Of a stretch of DNA of 64,000 nucleotides, positions 28,420-37,213 are shown piece after piece. The position numbers and the translations under genes are program-made. The notes under the pieces are model-generated. The model had not been told where the DNA came from. It ran no database searches and was given only the letters and a program-made list of their open reading frames with translations. Within the stretch, counting starts at the first letter, position 1. The number at the start of each line of letters is the position of its first letter. Source of the DNA: Nonomuraea endophytica (GTDB taxonomy: Bacteria; Actinomycetota; Actinomycetes; Streptosporangiales; Streptosporangiaceae); the NCBI RefSeq assembly GCF_014203235.1, contig NZ_JACHIN010000004.1:62001-126000 (forward strand), read 5' to 3'.

Positions 28420-30078
28420 TCAGCGGGTGATCTTGAGCGTGAGGTAGTCGTACTCGCCCTCGCCCGCCCGCTTGAACGCCTTGTCGCCGTTCAGGTCGAT
28501 GAAGGCGGCCAGGTACAGCGTCCCGCTGAACTCGGCCAGCGGCGTGTCCGTCCCGTCGCGGAAGATCTTGGCGACGAACACCTTGTCCTGGGTGGGCGAC
28601 TGCGCGGCGACCCGGTTGCCGACCAGGTAGTTGTGGCCGTCGTTGTTGTTCAGGTAGAGCGTGCCCGAGCCGTACTCGTAGTCGGCCACGCCGGTGCCGG
28701 GGCGGAAGCACGGATGGCTGTCGACCTTGGCCCCGTCCTCGATGGAGAAGACCGACTTGCCGGTCCACGCGCAGACCTGCAGCGCCCGCCCCTCGGCGAG
28801 CTTCGGGAAGCGCAGCTCGAACGGCGCCGCCCTGAGCTGGGCCACGGTCACCGGGGCGTCGAGGTCGTCGAGCGACAGGGCCACCGGCTTGTCGTCCTGC
28901 CAGACCTCCAGGCCCAGCCGGGGCGAACGGGTCACGTCGCCGACCGGCGCCTGGCTGGGGCTGTTGACCGGGGTGGTGGTGGTCACCGGGGTGCCCTTGG
29001 CGTCCGGCCTGGTGGCGACGTAGACCGCCGTCGCCGACCCTAGCACGAGCACCGCCGCCACCGCCGCGCCGACCGTCACACGGGCCACCCTGTTGCCCGG
29101 CCTGGTCTGGTTGGCCGGCCGGGGCGGCAGCGAGGGTGTACCCAGCACCGGCATCGGCGGGGGCGGTCCCTGCCTCGGCGGTTGCGAGGATGGGCCGTAT
29201 CCCGGCCTGGGTGGAGGCGGGCCGCCCGCGATCGGCTGGGCGCGGGGCGGCGGTGGCGGTGGCGTTCCGCCCGGCGCCTGCTCCATCAGCCCGAACAGCA
29301 CCTGCCTGGCCGACGGCCGCCGCGCCGGGTCCTTCTCCAGGCACGCGGCCACGAACCCGCGCAGCCGCCCGTCCATCCGCCCCAGGTCGGGCTGGGCGTT
29401 GAGGATCCGGTTGATGACCACGGGCAGCGTCTCGTCACCGAACGGCGGCCGGCCGTTGGCCGCGTACGCCATCGTGCACGCCCACGCGAACATGTCCATC
29501 GGCGGCCCGGCCGGATGCCCGGACAGCTGCTCGGGCGCCATGTAGGCGGGGGTGCCGACGGCGGAGCTGACGGTCGCGGAGGTGGCGTCCATGGGCCGGG
29601 CGATGCCGAAGTCGATGACCCGCGGGCCGTCGGCGGCCAGCAGCACGTTCGCCGGCTTGAAGTCGCGGTGCACGACGCCCGCCGCGTGGATGGCGCCGAG
29701 CGCGGTGGCGGTCGCGACGGCCAGCCGGTCGAGGTCGGCGCCCGCCATGACGCCGCGCCCGCGGATCACCTCCTGCAGGGAGGGGCCGTCGATGTACTCG
29801 CTGATCACGTACGGCGGGTCGGCGTCGGGGTCGGCCGCCAGCACGCGGGCTGTGCAGAAGGAGGCGACCCGCCGCAGGGCGTTCAGTTCGCGTTGCAGGT
29901 AGCGCCTGGCCTCACCGTCCTCGGTGAGGCGGGCGTGCAGCACCTTGACCGCCGCCGGCGAGCCGTCAGCGGCGGCGCCGAGGTACACCGTGCCCTGGCC
30001 GCCCTCTCCCAGCCTGCCGCGCAGCGCGTACCCGCGTACTTCTCGGGGATCGGACGAGCGAAGCGGTCGTACCTGCAT
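28420..30078 (-). CDS. Transmembrane Ser/Thr protein kinase
   Basis: Receptor-like kinase of 552 residues. The N-terminal kinase domain (about residues 17-270) has the Gly-rich loop GEGGQGTVYLG, ATP Lys45 (AAVKVL), HRDFKPAN with catalytic Asp139, DFG Asp156 and the activation segment GTPAYMAPEQLSG. A Pro-rich linker (about 272-320) leads to one membrane helix (VTVGAAVAAVLVLGSATAVYVA), then an extracellular domain of about 180 residues of unknown fold with two cysteines. This is the typical PknB-like layout without PASTA repeats. ATG 30078 is used because GAGGGT lies 5 nt upstream. Confidence 0.93.
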   Translation of the reverse strand: MQVRPLRSSDPREVRGYALRGRLGEGGQGTVYLGAAADGSPAAVKVLHARLTEDGEARRYLQRELNALRRVASFCTARVLAADPDADPPYVISEYIDGPSLQEVIRGRGVMAGADLDRLAVATATALGAIHAAGVVHRDFKPANVLLAADGPRVIDFGIARPMDATSATVSSAVGTPAYMAPEQLSGHPAGPPMDMFAWACTMAYAANGRPPFGDETLPVVINRILNAQPDLGRMDGRLRGFVAACLEKDPARRPSARQVLFGLMEQAPGGTPPPPPPRAQPIAGGPPPPRPGYGPSSQPPRQGPPPPMPVLGTPSLPPRPANQTRPGNRVARVTVGAAVAAVLVLGSATAVYVATRPDAKGTPVTTTTPVNSPSQAPVGDVTRSPRLGLEVWQDDKPVALSLDDLDAPVTVAQLRAAPFELRFPKLAEGRALQVCAWTGKSVFSIEDGAKVDSHPCFRPGTGVADYEYGSGTLYLNNNDGHNYLVGNRVAAQSPTQDKVFVAKIFRDGTDTPLAEFSGTLYLAAFIDLNGDKAFKRAGEGEYDYLTLKITR

Positions 30079-30121
30079 CAAGCACCCTCAGGATCTCGGT
30101 GGCCGCACCACCCCCGACGAT

Positions 30122-30173
30122 ACTGACTCGATCTACTGACTCAATCTACTGGCTCAATCTACTGGCTCAACCT
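30122..30173. repeat. Four 13-bp direct repeats in the kinase/propeller divergent promoter region
   Basis: Four head-to-tail 13-bp units start at 30122, 30135, 30148 and 30161. The consensus is ACTGRCTCRAYCT (R = purine, Y = C or T), with at most two differences between neighbours. They lie 44-95 bp upstream of the kinase start and 85-136 bp upstream of the divergent secreted-protein start. No spacers or coding sense is visible; they could be regulator binding sites or a replication-slippage tract. Confidence 0.85.
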
Positions 30174-30257
30174 GTACGGCCTTGTCCGGATATCTCCGGA
30201 CGCGTTCCCCCGCAGCCGGAGCGTCGCCGATCGTCGGTCTGACGAAAGGAGCGCAAC

Positions 30258-31613
30258 GTGCTGGCAACTGCCCGTACACGACGGTGGACCTCGGTGATCG
30301 CCGCGGCACTGGCCCTGGTTCTGGCGTATCCCACCGGCGCGCAGGCGGCGGTGGGCGATATCGGCTTCGTGCGGACGATCTCCTCCCACGTCCCCGGAGC
30401 CGTGCACATCGGCCCGGTCAACCCGCTCGACTGGGCGGCCGCGGCGACGATGCGCGCCAACGGCGACACCGTCTACGTCGTGGCCGGCGGCGACGGAGGG
30501 TCGGGCACGGCGATGCCCGCCATCTCCTCCTTCCGCCGGGCCGCCGACGACACGCTGACCCTCACCGGCTGCATGGGCGGTCTCACGGGCTGCCGCCCCA
30601 CGAAGGTGGGCGACGTGGTGCTGCCCGGCCGCCTGTACGCCGCCAGTTCGGTGGTGTCCGCCGGCTCCCACGTGTACGCCGCCACGCCCGCCGCCGTGGT
30701 CGGCTTCAGGACCACGGCGAGCGGCGACCTCGACACCGGCTTCTGCGTCTGGGACGACAACTGCGGCGGCGTCTCGGCCCTGCCCGGACTCGCCCCCTGG
30801 GCCACCTCGAACCACGCCATGGCCGTGACCGCCGACGGCCGCGACCTGTACATGCACGCGGCGGGCGGTTCCAAGGGAGCCGTCTACCACCTGCGCCGCG
30901 ACAACGCCACCGGCCGCCTGGCCTTCCACGGCTGCGTCGGGGAGGCGATGCCGGGATGCGCCCCGATCGGCCGCACCGGCGTCCTGAAGTCCCCGGGCGA
31001 CGCCGTGCTCAGCGCCGACGGCCGCAGCCTCTACGTCGTCGGCAGCGACCCCGGCTCGGTGACGCACTTGCGCCGTGACCTCGCCACCGGCTCGCTCGCC
31101 GAGGTGGGGTGCATCTCCGAGACGGGCACCGGCGGCTGCAACGTTCCCGCCACCCACGGCCTGTACCGCGCTACCCGGGCCGCGATCACCCCGGCCGGCG
31201 ACAGCCTGTACGTCTCGGGGCCCGGCGGCGTCACCCACCTGCGCCGCAACACCGTCAGCGGGGACCTCGCCCACCACGGCTGCATCGGGTACGCCACCGG
31301 CTGCCGGGGCGACGGGCCCCGGGGGACGTACATGGACGTGGCGGTGGCGCCGGACGGCGCGAGCGTCTACGGCAACGCCCAGGACGCGGGCTACGCGTGG
31401 GGCGCCGTCACCCACCTGCGCCGCTCACCCAACGGCGACCTGACCTACGCCGGATGCGTCGGAGAGGGCCTGCCGGCGATGTGCCGGCAGATCGGGCCGA
31501 CAGGCGTGATGAACCACGCCGGCCCGCTCCTCGCCCCCGGCTCACGCGTGCTCTACAGCCTGGGCGTGCACTGGCGCGGGGCCATCACCCAGTTCGCGCG
31601 CCAGACCTCGTAG
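30258..31613 (+). CDS. Secreted six-repeat beta-propeller-like protein
   Basis: Exported protein of 451 residues; signal peptide ends near GAQA (residue 30). It is built of six similar repeats, each with the pattern (V/I)xxF/HLRRxxxGxLxxxGCxGxxxxC: SSFRRAADDTLTLTGC..., VGFRTTASGDLDTGFC..., VYHLRRDNATGRLAFHGC..., VTHLRRDLATGSLAEVGC..., VTHLRRNTVSGDLAHHGC..., VTHLRRSPNGDLTYAGC.... Each repeat has a pair of cysteines 5-9 residues apart, suggesting one disulfide per blade. The terminal ITQFARQTS and initial IGFVRTISS could close a propeller. Function unknown; lactonase-like propellers are the nearest idea. The GTG start follows AAAGGAG by 6 nt. It diverges from the kinase gene. Confidence 0.85.
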   Translation: MLATARTRRWTSVIAAALALVLAYPTGAQAAVGDIGFVRTISSHVPGAVHIGPVNPLDWAAAATMRANGDTVYVVAGGDGGSGTAMPAISSFRRAADDTLTLTGCMGGLTGCRPTKVGDVVLPGRLYAASSVVSAGSHVYAATPAAVVGFRTTASGDLDTGFCVWDDNCGGVSALPGLAPWATSNHAMAVTADGRDLYMHAAGGSKGAVYHLRRDNATGRLAFHGCVGEAMPGCAPIGRTGVLKSPGDAVLSADGRSLYVVGSDPGSVTHLRRDLATGSLAEVGCISETGTGGCNVPATHGLYRATRAAITPAGDSLYVSGPGGVTHLRRNTVSGDLAHHGCIGYATGCRGDGPRGTYMDVAVAPDGASVYGNAQDAGYAWGAVTHLRRSPNGDLTYAGCVGEGLPAMCRQIGPTGVMNHAGPLLAPGSRVLYSLGVHWRGAITQFARQTS

Positions 31614-31619
31614 GCACGG

Positions 31620-31653
31620 CGTAGCCCCGCCCCAAGCCGGGGGCGGGGCTACG
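31620..31653. terminator. Hairpin between convergent genes
   Basis: A 14-bp perfect stem, CGTAGCCCCGCCCC (31620-31633) with GGGGCGGGGCTACG (31640-31653), closes a 6-nt loop just after the plus-strand propeller gene and before the pdxS stop. It has no T-run, but its place between convergent genes fits a bidirectional terminator. Confidence 0.75.
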
Positions 31654-31661
31654 GCAACGCT

Positions 31662-32570
31662 CTACCAGCCGCGCTCGGCCAGGCGGTGCGGCTGCGGGAT
31701 CTCGTCGACGTTGATGCCGACCATGGCCTCGCCAAGCCCGCGCGAGACCTTGGCCACGACGTCGGGGTCGTCGAAGAAGGTGGTGGCCTTCACGATGGCG
31801 GCGGCGCGCTTGGCCGGGTCGCCGGACTTGAAGATGCCCGAGCCCACGAAGACGCCCTCGGCGCCGAGCTGCATCATCATGGCGGCGTCTGCCGGGGTCG
31901 CGATGCCGCCGGCGGTGAAGAGCACGACGGGGAGTTTGCCGGTCTTGGCGACCTCGGCGACGAGCTCGTAGGGGGCCTGCAGTTCCTTGGCCGCCACGTA
32001 AAGCTCGTCCTCGGGCAGCGTGGTCAGCCGCCGGAGCTCGCCGCGGATGGTGCGCATGTGGGTGACGGCGTTGGAGACGTCGCCGGTGCCGGCCTCGCCC
32101 TTGGAGCGGATCATGGCCGCGCCCTCGGTGATGCGGCGCATGGCCTCGCCGAGGTTGGTGGCGCCGCACACGAACGGGACCGTGAAGCGGAACTTGTCGA
32201 TGTGGTTGGCGTAGTCGGCCGGGGTCAGGACCTCCGACTCGTCGACGTAGTCCACGCCGAGCGCCTGGAGGAGCTGCGCCTCCACGAAGTGGCCGATGCG
32301 GGCCTTGGCCATCACGGGAATCGAGACGGCGCTGATGATGCCCTCGATCATGTCGGGGTCGCTCATCCGGGAGACGCCGCCCTGCGCGCGGATGTCGGCG
32401 GGCACGCGCTCGAGGGCCATCACGGCGACGGCGCCGGCGTCCTCGGCGATCTTCGCCTGCTCAGGGGTGACGACGTCCATGATGACGCCGCCCTTGAGCA
32501 TCTCGGCCATGCCACGCTTGACGCGGGCGGTTCCGGTGACGGCAGTGGTTTCTGGCGTGCTGCTGGACAC
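31662..32570 (-). CDS. pdxS: Pyridoxal 5'-phosphate synthase subunit PdxS
   Basis: Makes PLP from ribose 5-phosphate, glyceraldehyde 3-phosphate and ammonia supplied by PdxT. The 302-residue TIM-barrel protein is highly typical: [35 protein letters not shown], active Lys in [10 protein letters not shown], second Lys in [11 protein letters not shown], and the phosphate site FVGSGIFKS. The start is GTG 32570 (GAGGAAG 3 nt upstream); the frame is open 48 codons further but that part is not PdxS-like. It is separated from pdxT by a large accessory block. Confidence 0.97.
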   Translation of the reverse strand: MSSSTPETTAVTGTARVKRGMAEMLKGGVIMDVVTPEQAKIAEDAGAVAVMALERVPADIRAQGGVSRMSDPDMIEGIISAVSIPVMAKARIGHFVEAQLLQALGVDYVDESEVLTPADYANHIDKFRFTVPFVCGATNLGEAMRRITEGAAMIRSKGEAGTGDVSNAVTHMRTIRGELRRLTTLPEDELYVAAKELQAPYELVAEVAKTGKLPVVLFTAGGIATPADAAMMMQLGAEGVFVGSGIFKSGDPAKRAAAIVKATTFFDDPDVVAKVSRGLGEAMVGINVDEIPQPHRLAERGW

Positions 32571-32773
32571 GGTCTTCCTCACGGGCTCTCTCGGCTGGTC
32601 CGCCTGCGCGAACACATACGGGCTCTCGGACGGGTCGCGCCCCGGCGCACCCGCCTGGGCGAACGGTAAGCTATCAAGCCCATCGTAGGTCCTGGAGCGC
32701 CCCTCCCCCGACATGCCACCATGTCAGGATTTGTCCGCTCTTTTGTACGGCCCGCCCAAATGTCGGCAGGCGG
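32571..32773. promoter_or_regulatory. Spacer upstream of pdxS
   Basis: About 200 bp between the DUF3048 gene and pdxS, both on the minus strand. I see no MocR/PdxR-type gene beside it, no hairpin and no convincing promoter hexamers. It probably carries the pdxS promoter. Confidence 0.3.
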
Positions 32774-33787
32774 TCAGGGAGTGACGGGCTTGCGGCTGGC
32801 CAGCGCGATCCACACCTGACCCGGCGCGAAGTTCATCGGCTCACCCTCCGCAGTGGTGAACGTCGTGCCCGACTCCTCCGATTCCCGCTCCCACTTGGCC
32901 TTGTACGCCTTGCCGTCCCGCAGCACGATCGCCGAACCCTTGCCGGTGCTGTGCACGAGCGGCGTGTAGCTCTGGTTCTTGTCGTGGAACTGCGACCGGA
33001 CCGTCTTGGTGTACTGGATCACGATGGTCGGCGCGCTCAGCTGCCCGCCCTCGGCCGCCATGTCCTTCTTGCCGTCCTGCCAGATCATCCACTGCTTCTT
33101 GGCGTCGGACCAGTTGAAGGTGAAGCGCGCAGCCGGCCAGCGCACCGTCCACGACGTCTTGTCCACGCCGCCCTCGGCCGGGGCGTCGCCGAAGGTGAAG
33201 CCGATGTCCTTGGCCTTGGACGCCTTGGGCGCGGCCGACAGCAGCTTCTTGGTGTTGGCGAACAGGTTGTAGGGGGCGAAGCGGCCCGGCTGGCGGAAGT
33301 AGGCGCCGCCGTTCCTGGTGTCGCCGACGTCGAACAGGGACGCCTCGGCGATCAGCGGCAGCATCTTGGTCTGCGCGCCGGAGTAGGCGAAGGCGGGCTT
33401 GCCGAACTGCGGCGCGATGTGCAGGTCGGAGATGCGGGCACTGCGCACGGGACCCACCTTGGCCGGGATCTTCGAGGAGAAGATGGCCATGAGCCGGGTC
33501 AGCCCCGCCTCCACCTGCTCGACGTAGACGATGTCCGCGCTCTTCAGGCCCATCTGCGGCTTTCCGGCCGCGGTGTTCTCGATCTTGACCGCGAGTACGG
33601 GCTTGCGCTTGTCGTCCGGCAGCCCGGTGAACGGGTGACCGGGACCGGCGTCCGGTGTCGCACTGGGGCTGGCCGTGGCCGCCTGTGGCGCCGCGGGAGG
33701 GGCGGGCTTTTCCGACGAGCACGCCGCGACCGGCAGCAAGACCGCCGTACCCGCCAGCGTCACGGTGATCATCCGCGGTAGCCGCAC
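32774..33787 (-). CDS. DUF3048-domain lipoprotein
   Basis: Exported lipoprotein of 337 residues with lipobox LLPVAACSS, followed by an Ala/Pro/Ser spacer and the DUF3048 fold (PVLAVKIENTAAGKPQMGLKSADIVYVEQVEAGLTR split in strands, then GPVRSARISD, AYSGAQTKML and the C-terminal domain GKGSAIVLRDGKAYKAKWER). This family (YerB-like) is widespread in Gram-positives; its biochemical role is not established. GTG 33787 with GGAGG 9 nt upstream is the likely start; an in-frame ATG follows at codon 6. Confidence 0.88.
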   Translation of the reverse strand: MRLPRMITVTLAGTAVLLPVAACSSEKPAPPAAPQAATASPSATPDAGPGHPFTGLPDDKRKPVLAVKIENTAAGKPQMGLKSADIVYVEQVEAGLTRLMAIFSSKIPAKVGPVRSARISDLHIAPQFGKPAFAYSGAQTKMLPLIAEASLFDVGDTRNGGAYFRQPGRFAPYNLFANTKKLLSAAPKASKAKDIGFTFGDAPAEGGVDKTSWTVRWPAARFTFNWSDAKKQWMIWQDGKKDMAAEGGQLSAPTIVIQYTKTVRSQFHDKNQSYTPLVHSTGKGSAIVLRDGKAYKAKWERESEESGTTFTTAEGEPMNFAPGQVWIALASRKPVTP

Positions 33788-33851
33788 CTGTCCACTCCTC
33801 CGCCTTTAGCTCCTAGAACGGACGAAGCTTACCGGCGATGAACAAATTCGG

Positions 33852-34394
33852 TCATTCAGTTGCCATACTCTTCGGCGGATCATCATCAATCTCGAAAAAC
33901 TGGGGAAAATCGGTGTGACCCGCGAGGCGCAGGGTCTTGGCCAGCCAGCGCTGCTGCGCCGTACGCGTGACTCCGACCGCGTTGTTGTGAAAACGGCGGG
34001 AGTAAACCACCTTGGTCACCGCCGCGTCGAGCTCCTCCAGCAGGTCCGCGCCGCCCGGCGCCTCGGCCAGTTTCTCCCGGAAACGGTCCTGGTCCACCAC
34101 CGCGCGGATCGTGCGCGACAGGTCGCTCTCGGCCCGCTCCCGCTCCTCCGGCCCGGCGATCCTGGCCTCCTGCGCCGCGGTGGCCAGCATGAGCGAGGTG
34201 GCCGGGTCGAGGATGCGCGAACCGGCCATCAGCAGCACCGTCGAGCGGCGCTGCAGCAGCGCCGCCTCCAGCGCCTGCCCGGCCAGTTCCAGCCGGATGT
34301 GCAGGCGGTCCAGCCGTCCGGCCCGCCAGGAGACGTAGACGGCCGTGAGCACCACGACGATGCCCACGACCAGGATGATCACCGTGGAGGTCAC
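33852..34394 (-). CDS. Conserved actinobacterial membrane-anchored protein of unknown function
   Basis: Protein of 180 residues with one N-terminal membrane helix (VIILVVGIVVVLTAVYVSW) and a helical cytoplasmic or external body (LDRLHIRLELAGQALEAALLQRRS). The helical part faintly recalls LemA-type proteins, but I cannot assign a family. The C-terminal TRTAQQRWLAKTLRLAGHTDFPQFFEIDDD is distinctive. Its GTG start shares one base with the pimA stop (TAGTG), so it belongs to the PIM biosynthesis gene string and may assist it. Confidence 0.8.
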   Translation of the reverse strand: MTSTVIILVVGIVVVLTAVYVSWRAGRLDRLHIRLELAGQALEAALLQRRSTVLLMAGSRILDPATSLMLATAAQEARIAGPEERERAESDLSRTIRAVVDQDRFREKLAEAPGGADLLEELDAAVTKVVYSRRFHNNAVGVTRTAQQRWLAKTLRLAGHTDFPQFFEIDDDPPKSMATE

Positions 34395-35497
34395 TACGCG
34401 TCCTCCTCCACCCGGCCTGCGCCGCCCGCCGTGACCGTCTCGTACACCCGCACCACGTCCCGTGCCACCGTCGACCAGTCGTACTTGCGCACCGCCACCA
34501 GCGCCTCGGCGGCCAGCTTGGCCCGCCGTTCCGGGGCCTCCAGCAGCGCCCGCGCCTCCTCGGCCAGCGAGGCCGGGTCGCCGTTCCTGAAGAGCGCGCC
34601 CGCCTGGCCCTCGCCCAGCACCCGGCGGAAGGCCGGGATGTCGCTGGCCAGCACGGTCGCCCCCGAGGCCATGGCCTCGGCCAGCACGATGCCGAAGCTC
34701 TCCCCGCGGGTGTTGGGCGCGCAGAAGACGTCCACCGAGTGGTAGGCGCGGATCTTGTCGGCCTCGCTCACCATGCCCAGCACCGTCACCCGGTCACGCA
34801 GCTCCTTGGGCACCTTGACCTCGCCGGGCCCGGCGATGAGCAGCTTGGCGTCCGGGATCGACTTCAGCGCCTCCAGCAGGATCGGCAGGCCCTTGCGCTC
34901 CTCGTCCACCCGCCCGAGGAAGCCGATCGTCGAGCCGTCGGGGCCCCAGCCGTCCAGCGGCTCCGCCTCGGTGTAGCGCGCGACCGTCACCCCGTTGGGA
35001 ATCAGCACCGTGTCCCCGCCGAACTGCTCCACCAGGCTCTTGCGCGCCGCGTCGGAGACCGCGATGCGCCCGTGGAGCTTCTCCAGCGCGCTGCGCAGCA
35101 GCGGCTCGGCCACCGCGATCGCCCGCGAGCGGCTGAAGGAGGCGTGGAACGTGGCCACGATCGGCCCCTTGGCCGCCCAGCAGGCCAGCACCCCGAGGCT
35201 CGGGATCAGCGGCTCGTGGATGTGCAGCACGTCGAACCCGCCGTCGCGCACCCACCTGCGCACCCGCGCCGCCGAGATGAACCCGAACGACATCCGCGCC
35301 ACCGACCCGTTGTAGGGCACCGGGATCGCCCGGCCCGCCCCGGTCACATAGGGCGGCAGCTCGTCGTCGTCGGCGGCCGGCGCGATCACCGACACCTCGT
35401 GGTCCTGCGCGATCAGCGCCTGGGCCAGGTCGTCGATGTGCTGCTTGACGCCGCCCGGCATGTCCCACGAGTAAGGGCAGACGATGCCGATTCTCAT
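34394..35497 (-). CDS. pimA: Phosphatidylinositol mannosyltransferase PimA
   Basis: GT4 glycosyltransferase that adds the first mannose from GDP-mannose to phosphatidylinositol on the inner membrane face. The 367-residue protein opens with MRIGIVCPYSWDMPGGVKQHI and has the nucleotide-sugar motifs GFLGRVDEERKGL and the EX7E element in NTRGESFGIVLAEAMASG. The start at ATG 35497 is chosen over longer readings that run into the acyltransferase gene. It sits in the conserved pgsA-acyltransferase-pimA order, with 8 bp to the upstream stop. Confidence 0.94.
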   Translation of the reverse strand: MRIGIVCPYSWDMPGGVKQHIDDLAQALIAQDHEVSVIAPAADDDELPPYVTGAGRAIPVPYNGSVARMSFGFISAARVRRWVRDGGFDVLHIHEPLIPSLGVLACWAAKGPIVATFHASFSRSRAIAVAEPLLRSALEKLHGRIAVSDAARKSLVEQFGGDTVLIPNGVTVARYTEAEPLDGWGPDGSTIGFLGRVDEERKGLPILLEALKSIPDAKLLIAGPGEVKVPKELRDRVTVLGMVSEADKIRAYHSVDVFCAPNTRGESFGIVLAEAMASGATVLASDIPAFRRVLGEGQAGALFRNGDPASLAEEARALLEAPERRAKLAAEALVAVRKYDWSTVARDVVRVYETVTAGGAGRVEEDA

Positions 35498-35505
35498 CGC
35501 TCCCG

Positions 35506-36453
35506 TCACCGCTCCTCGTTCGCGGCGGCTTCCGTCGCGGCCTTCACCGGGGTCAGGTCGTCCAGCCACAGCCGCTGCAGCATGTGCCAGTCCTCCGGGT
35601 GCTGCGCGATGCCCTTCTCGAACACGTCCGCCAGCCCCTGCGCGACCGAGGCCACCTTCTCCTGGCGGGTGCCCTCGGCGGGCACCGGCACCTCGGGGTG
35701 GATGTCGATGCCCCAGTCGTCGCCGTCGAAGTAGACGATCGCGGGCAGCAGGGCGCATCCGGTCTGCACGGCCAGCAGCGGCGGCCCGGCGGGCACCTTG
35801 GTGGTGGCGCCGAAGAAGCGCACCTCGACGCCGCTCTTGGTCAGGTCGCGCTCGGCGGGCAGGCAGACGACCCCGCCCCGCCGTACCCGCGTCGCCAGGG
35901 TACCGAAGTTGTGGCCGTCACCGCCCGTGAGCGGCAGCACCTCCATGCCCAGTCCCTCACGGAAGGCCACATAGCGGCGGAACAGCGACTCGGGCTTGAG
36001 TCGCTCGGCCACGGTCGTGAACGGATGCCCGACCCCGACCAGCCACGCGCCCGCCTGGTCCCAGTTGCCCATGTGCGGCAGCGCGAGCACGACGCCGCGC
36101 CCGGCGGCCACGTTGTCGTGGACGTGCTCGGCGCCGGTCACGTGGGTACGCCTGACCACCTCGGCACGGTCCATCTTCGGGAGCCGGAAGATCTCGTGGA
36201 AGTAGCGGAAGTAGGAGCGCATGCCCTGTCGGGTGAGCTCGCCCAGCTCCGCGCCGCCGACGGGCAGGCCGGTGACCCGGCTCAGGTTCGACTCCAGGCG
36301 GCGCACCGACTTGCCGCGCTTGCGCCACACCCGGTCGGCCGCAAGGCGGAAGGCCGCCGCCGTCGGCTTCTGCGGCAGGTACGGCACCAGCGTCCACCCC
36401 GCGGCGAACCCGGCGGCGACCGCCCGGTCGGCGACGGACGTCTTCTCGCTCAT
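35506..36453 (-). CDS. Phosphatidylinositol mannoside acyltransferase (LpxL/HtrB-like)
   Basis: Membrane-associated acyltransferase of 315 residues, homologous to lipid A lauroyl acyltransferases. In actinobacteria with this gene order it acylates PIM (PatA role). The catalytic HX4D motif is HMGNWD in VVLALPHMGNWDQAGAWL; a second conserved stretch is VVCLPAERDLTKSGVEVRFFG. The start overlaps the pgsA stop by 4 bp (ATGA), so it is translationally coupled to lipid precursor synthesis. Confidence 0.9.
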   Translation of the reverse strand: MSEKTSVADRAVAAGFAAGWTLVPYLPQKPTAAAFRLAADRVWRKRGKSVRRLESNLSRVTGLPVGGAELGELTRQGMRSYFRYFHEIFRLPKMDRAEVVRRTHVTGAEHVHDNVAAGRGVVLALPHMGNWDQAGAWLVGVGHPFTTVAERLKPESLFRRYVAFREGLGMEVLPLTGGDGHNFGTLATRVRRGGVVCLPAERDLTKSGVEVRFFGATTKVPAGPPLLAVQTGCALLPAIVYFDGDDWGIDIHPEVPVPAEGTRQEKVASVAQGLADVFEKGIAQHPEDWHMLQRLWLDDLTPVKAATEAAANEER

Positions 36454-37046
36454 GACACCCCCGACTGTCGGTAGACGTGGACGACCCGCTGCACCACGGT
36501 GATCGCGCTGGCCACGGCCAGCACCCACATGCCGATCGCCAGCACATGGGGAACGAACCAGAAGCACGCGGCCACCAGACCGACGACCAGCCGCTCCGGC
36601 CGCTCGGCGAGGCCGACGTCGCACTCGATGCCGAGCCCCTCAGCCCGCGCCTTGGCGTAGGACACCAGCACGCCGGCGACCACGTTGAACAACGTGACCG
36701 CCACCATGGTGATATTGCCCTCAATCGCGAAATAGAGCGTCAAACCACCGAAAATGGCCGCGTCGGCCACCCGGTCGAGCGTGGAGTCGAGGAAGGCCCC
36801 CCACTTCGTGCCGCCGCTGCCGCCCAGGCGCGCCACCACGCCGTCGAGCAGGTCGAACAGCACGAACACGGTGATCACCAGGGCGCCCACGGTGAGCATG
36901 CCCATCGGGAAGAAGAACAGGGCCGACACCACGGTGCCGAACGTGCCGATCGCGGTGACGGCGTCAGGGCCGATCCCGCGGCGGACGAGGGCCCTGCCCA
37001 GCGGGGTGAGGATCCGGGTCATGGCCGGGCGCAGGAGTTTCAGCAT
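36450..37046 (-). CDS. pgsA: Phosphatidylinositol phosphate synthase (PgsA-type CDP-alcohol transferase)
   Basis: Membrane enzyme that joins CDP-diacylglycerol and inositol phosphate, the entry to PI and PIM lipids. The protein (198 residues from this start) has the CDP-alcohol phosphatidyltransferase motif DGxxARx8Gx3Dx3D intact (DGVVAR ... GAFLDSTLD) and about six membrane segments. ATG 37046 gives the usual family N-terminus (MLKLLRPAMTRILTPLGRALV); ATG 37067 is a close alternative. It heads the pgsA-acyltransferase-pimA unit. Confidence 0.92.
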   Translation of the reverse strand: MLKLLRPAMTRILTPLGRALVRRGIGPDAVTAIGTFGTVVSALFFFPMGMLTVGALVITVFVLFDLLDGVVARLGGSGGTKWGAFLDSTLDRVADAAIFGGLTLYFAIEGNITMVAVTLFNVVAGVLVSYAKARAEGLGIECDVGLAERPERLVVGLVAACFWFVPHVLAIGMWVLAVASAITVVQRVVHVYRQSGVS

Positions 37047-37213
37047 CGCGCTCCGATCGTAGGCCATAAGAGCCCGCTGGACTTTCTTTGCCTCACCCCC
37101 CTTGTGATATTCGCCACAGGGGTATTTGGTGAACACACCGCGTCCATGCGGTTTCTGAACCCTTCCGCGCGGGCGCGGCGTTGGAACCCCCACCCAACGA
37201 CGCGGGAGGCAAT

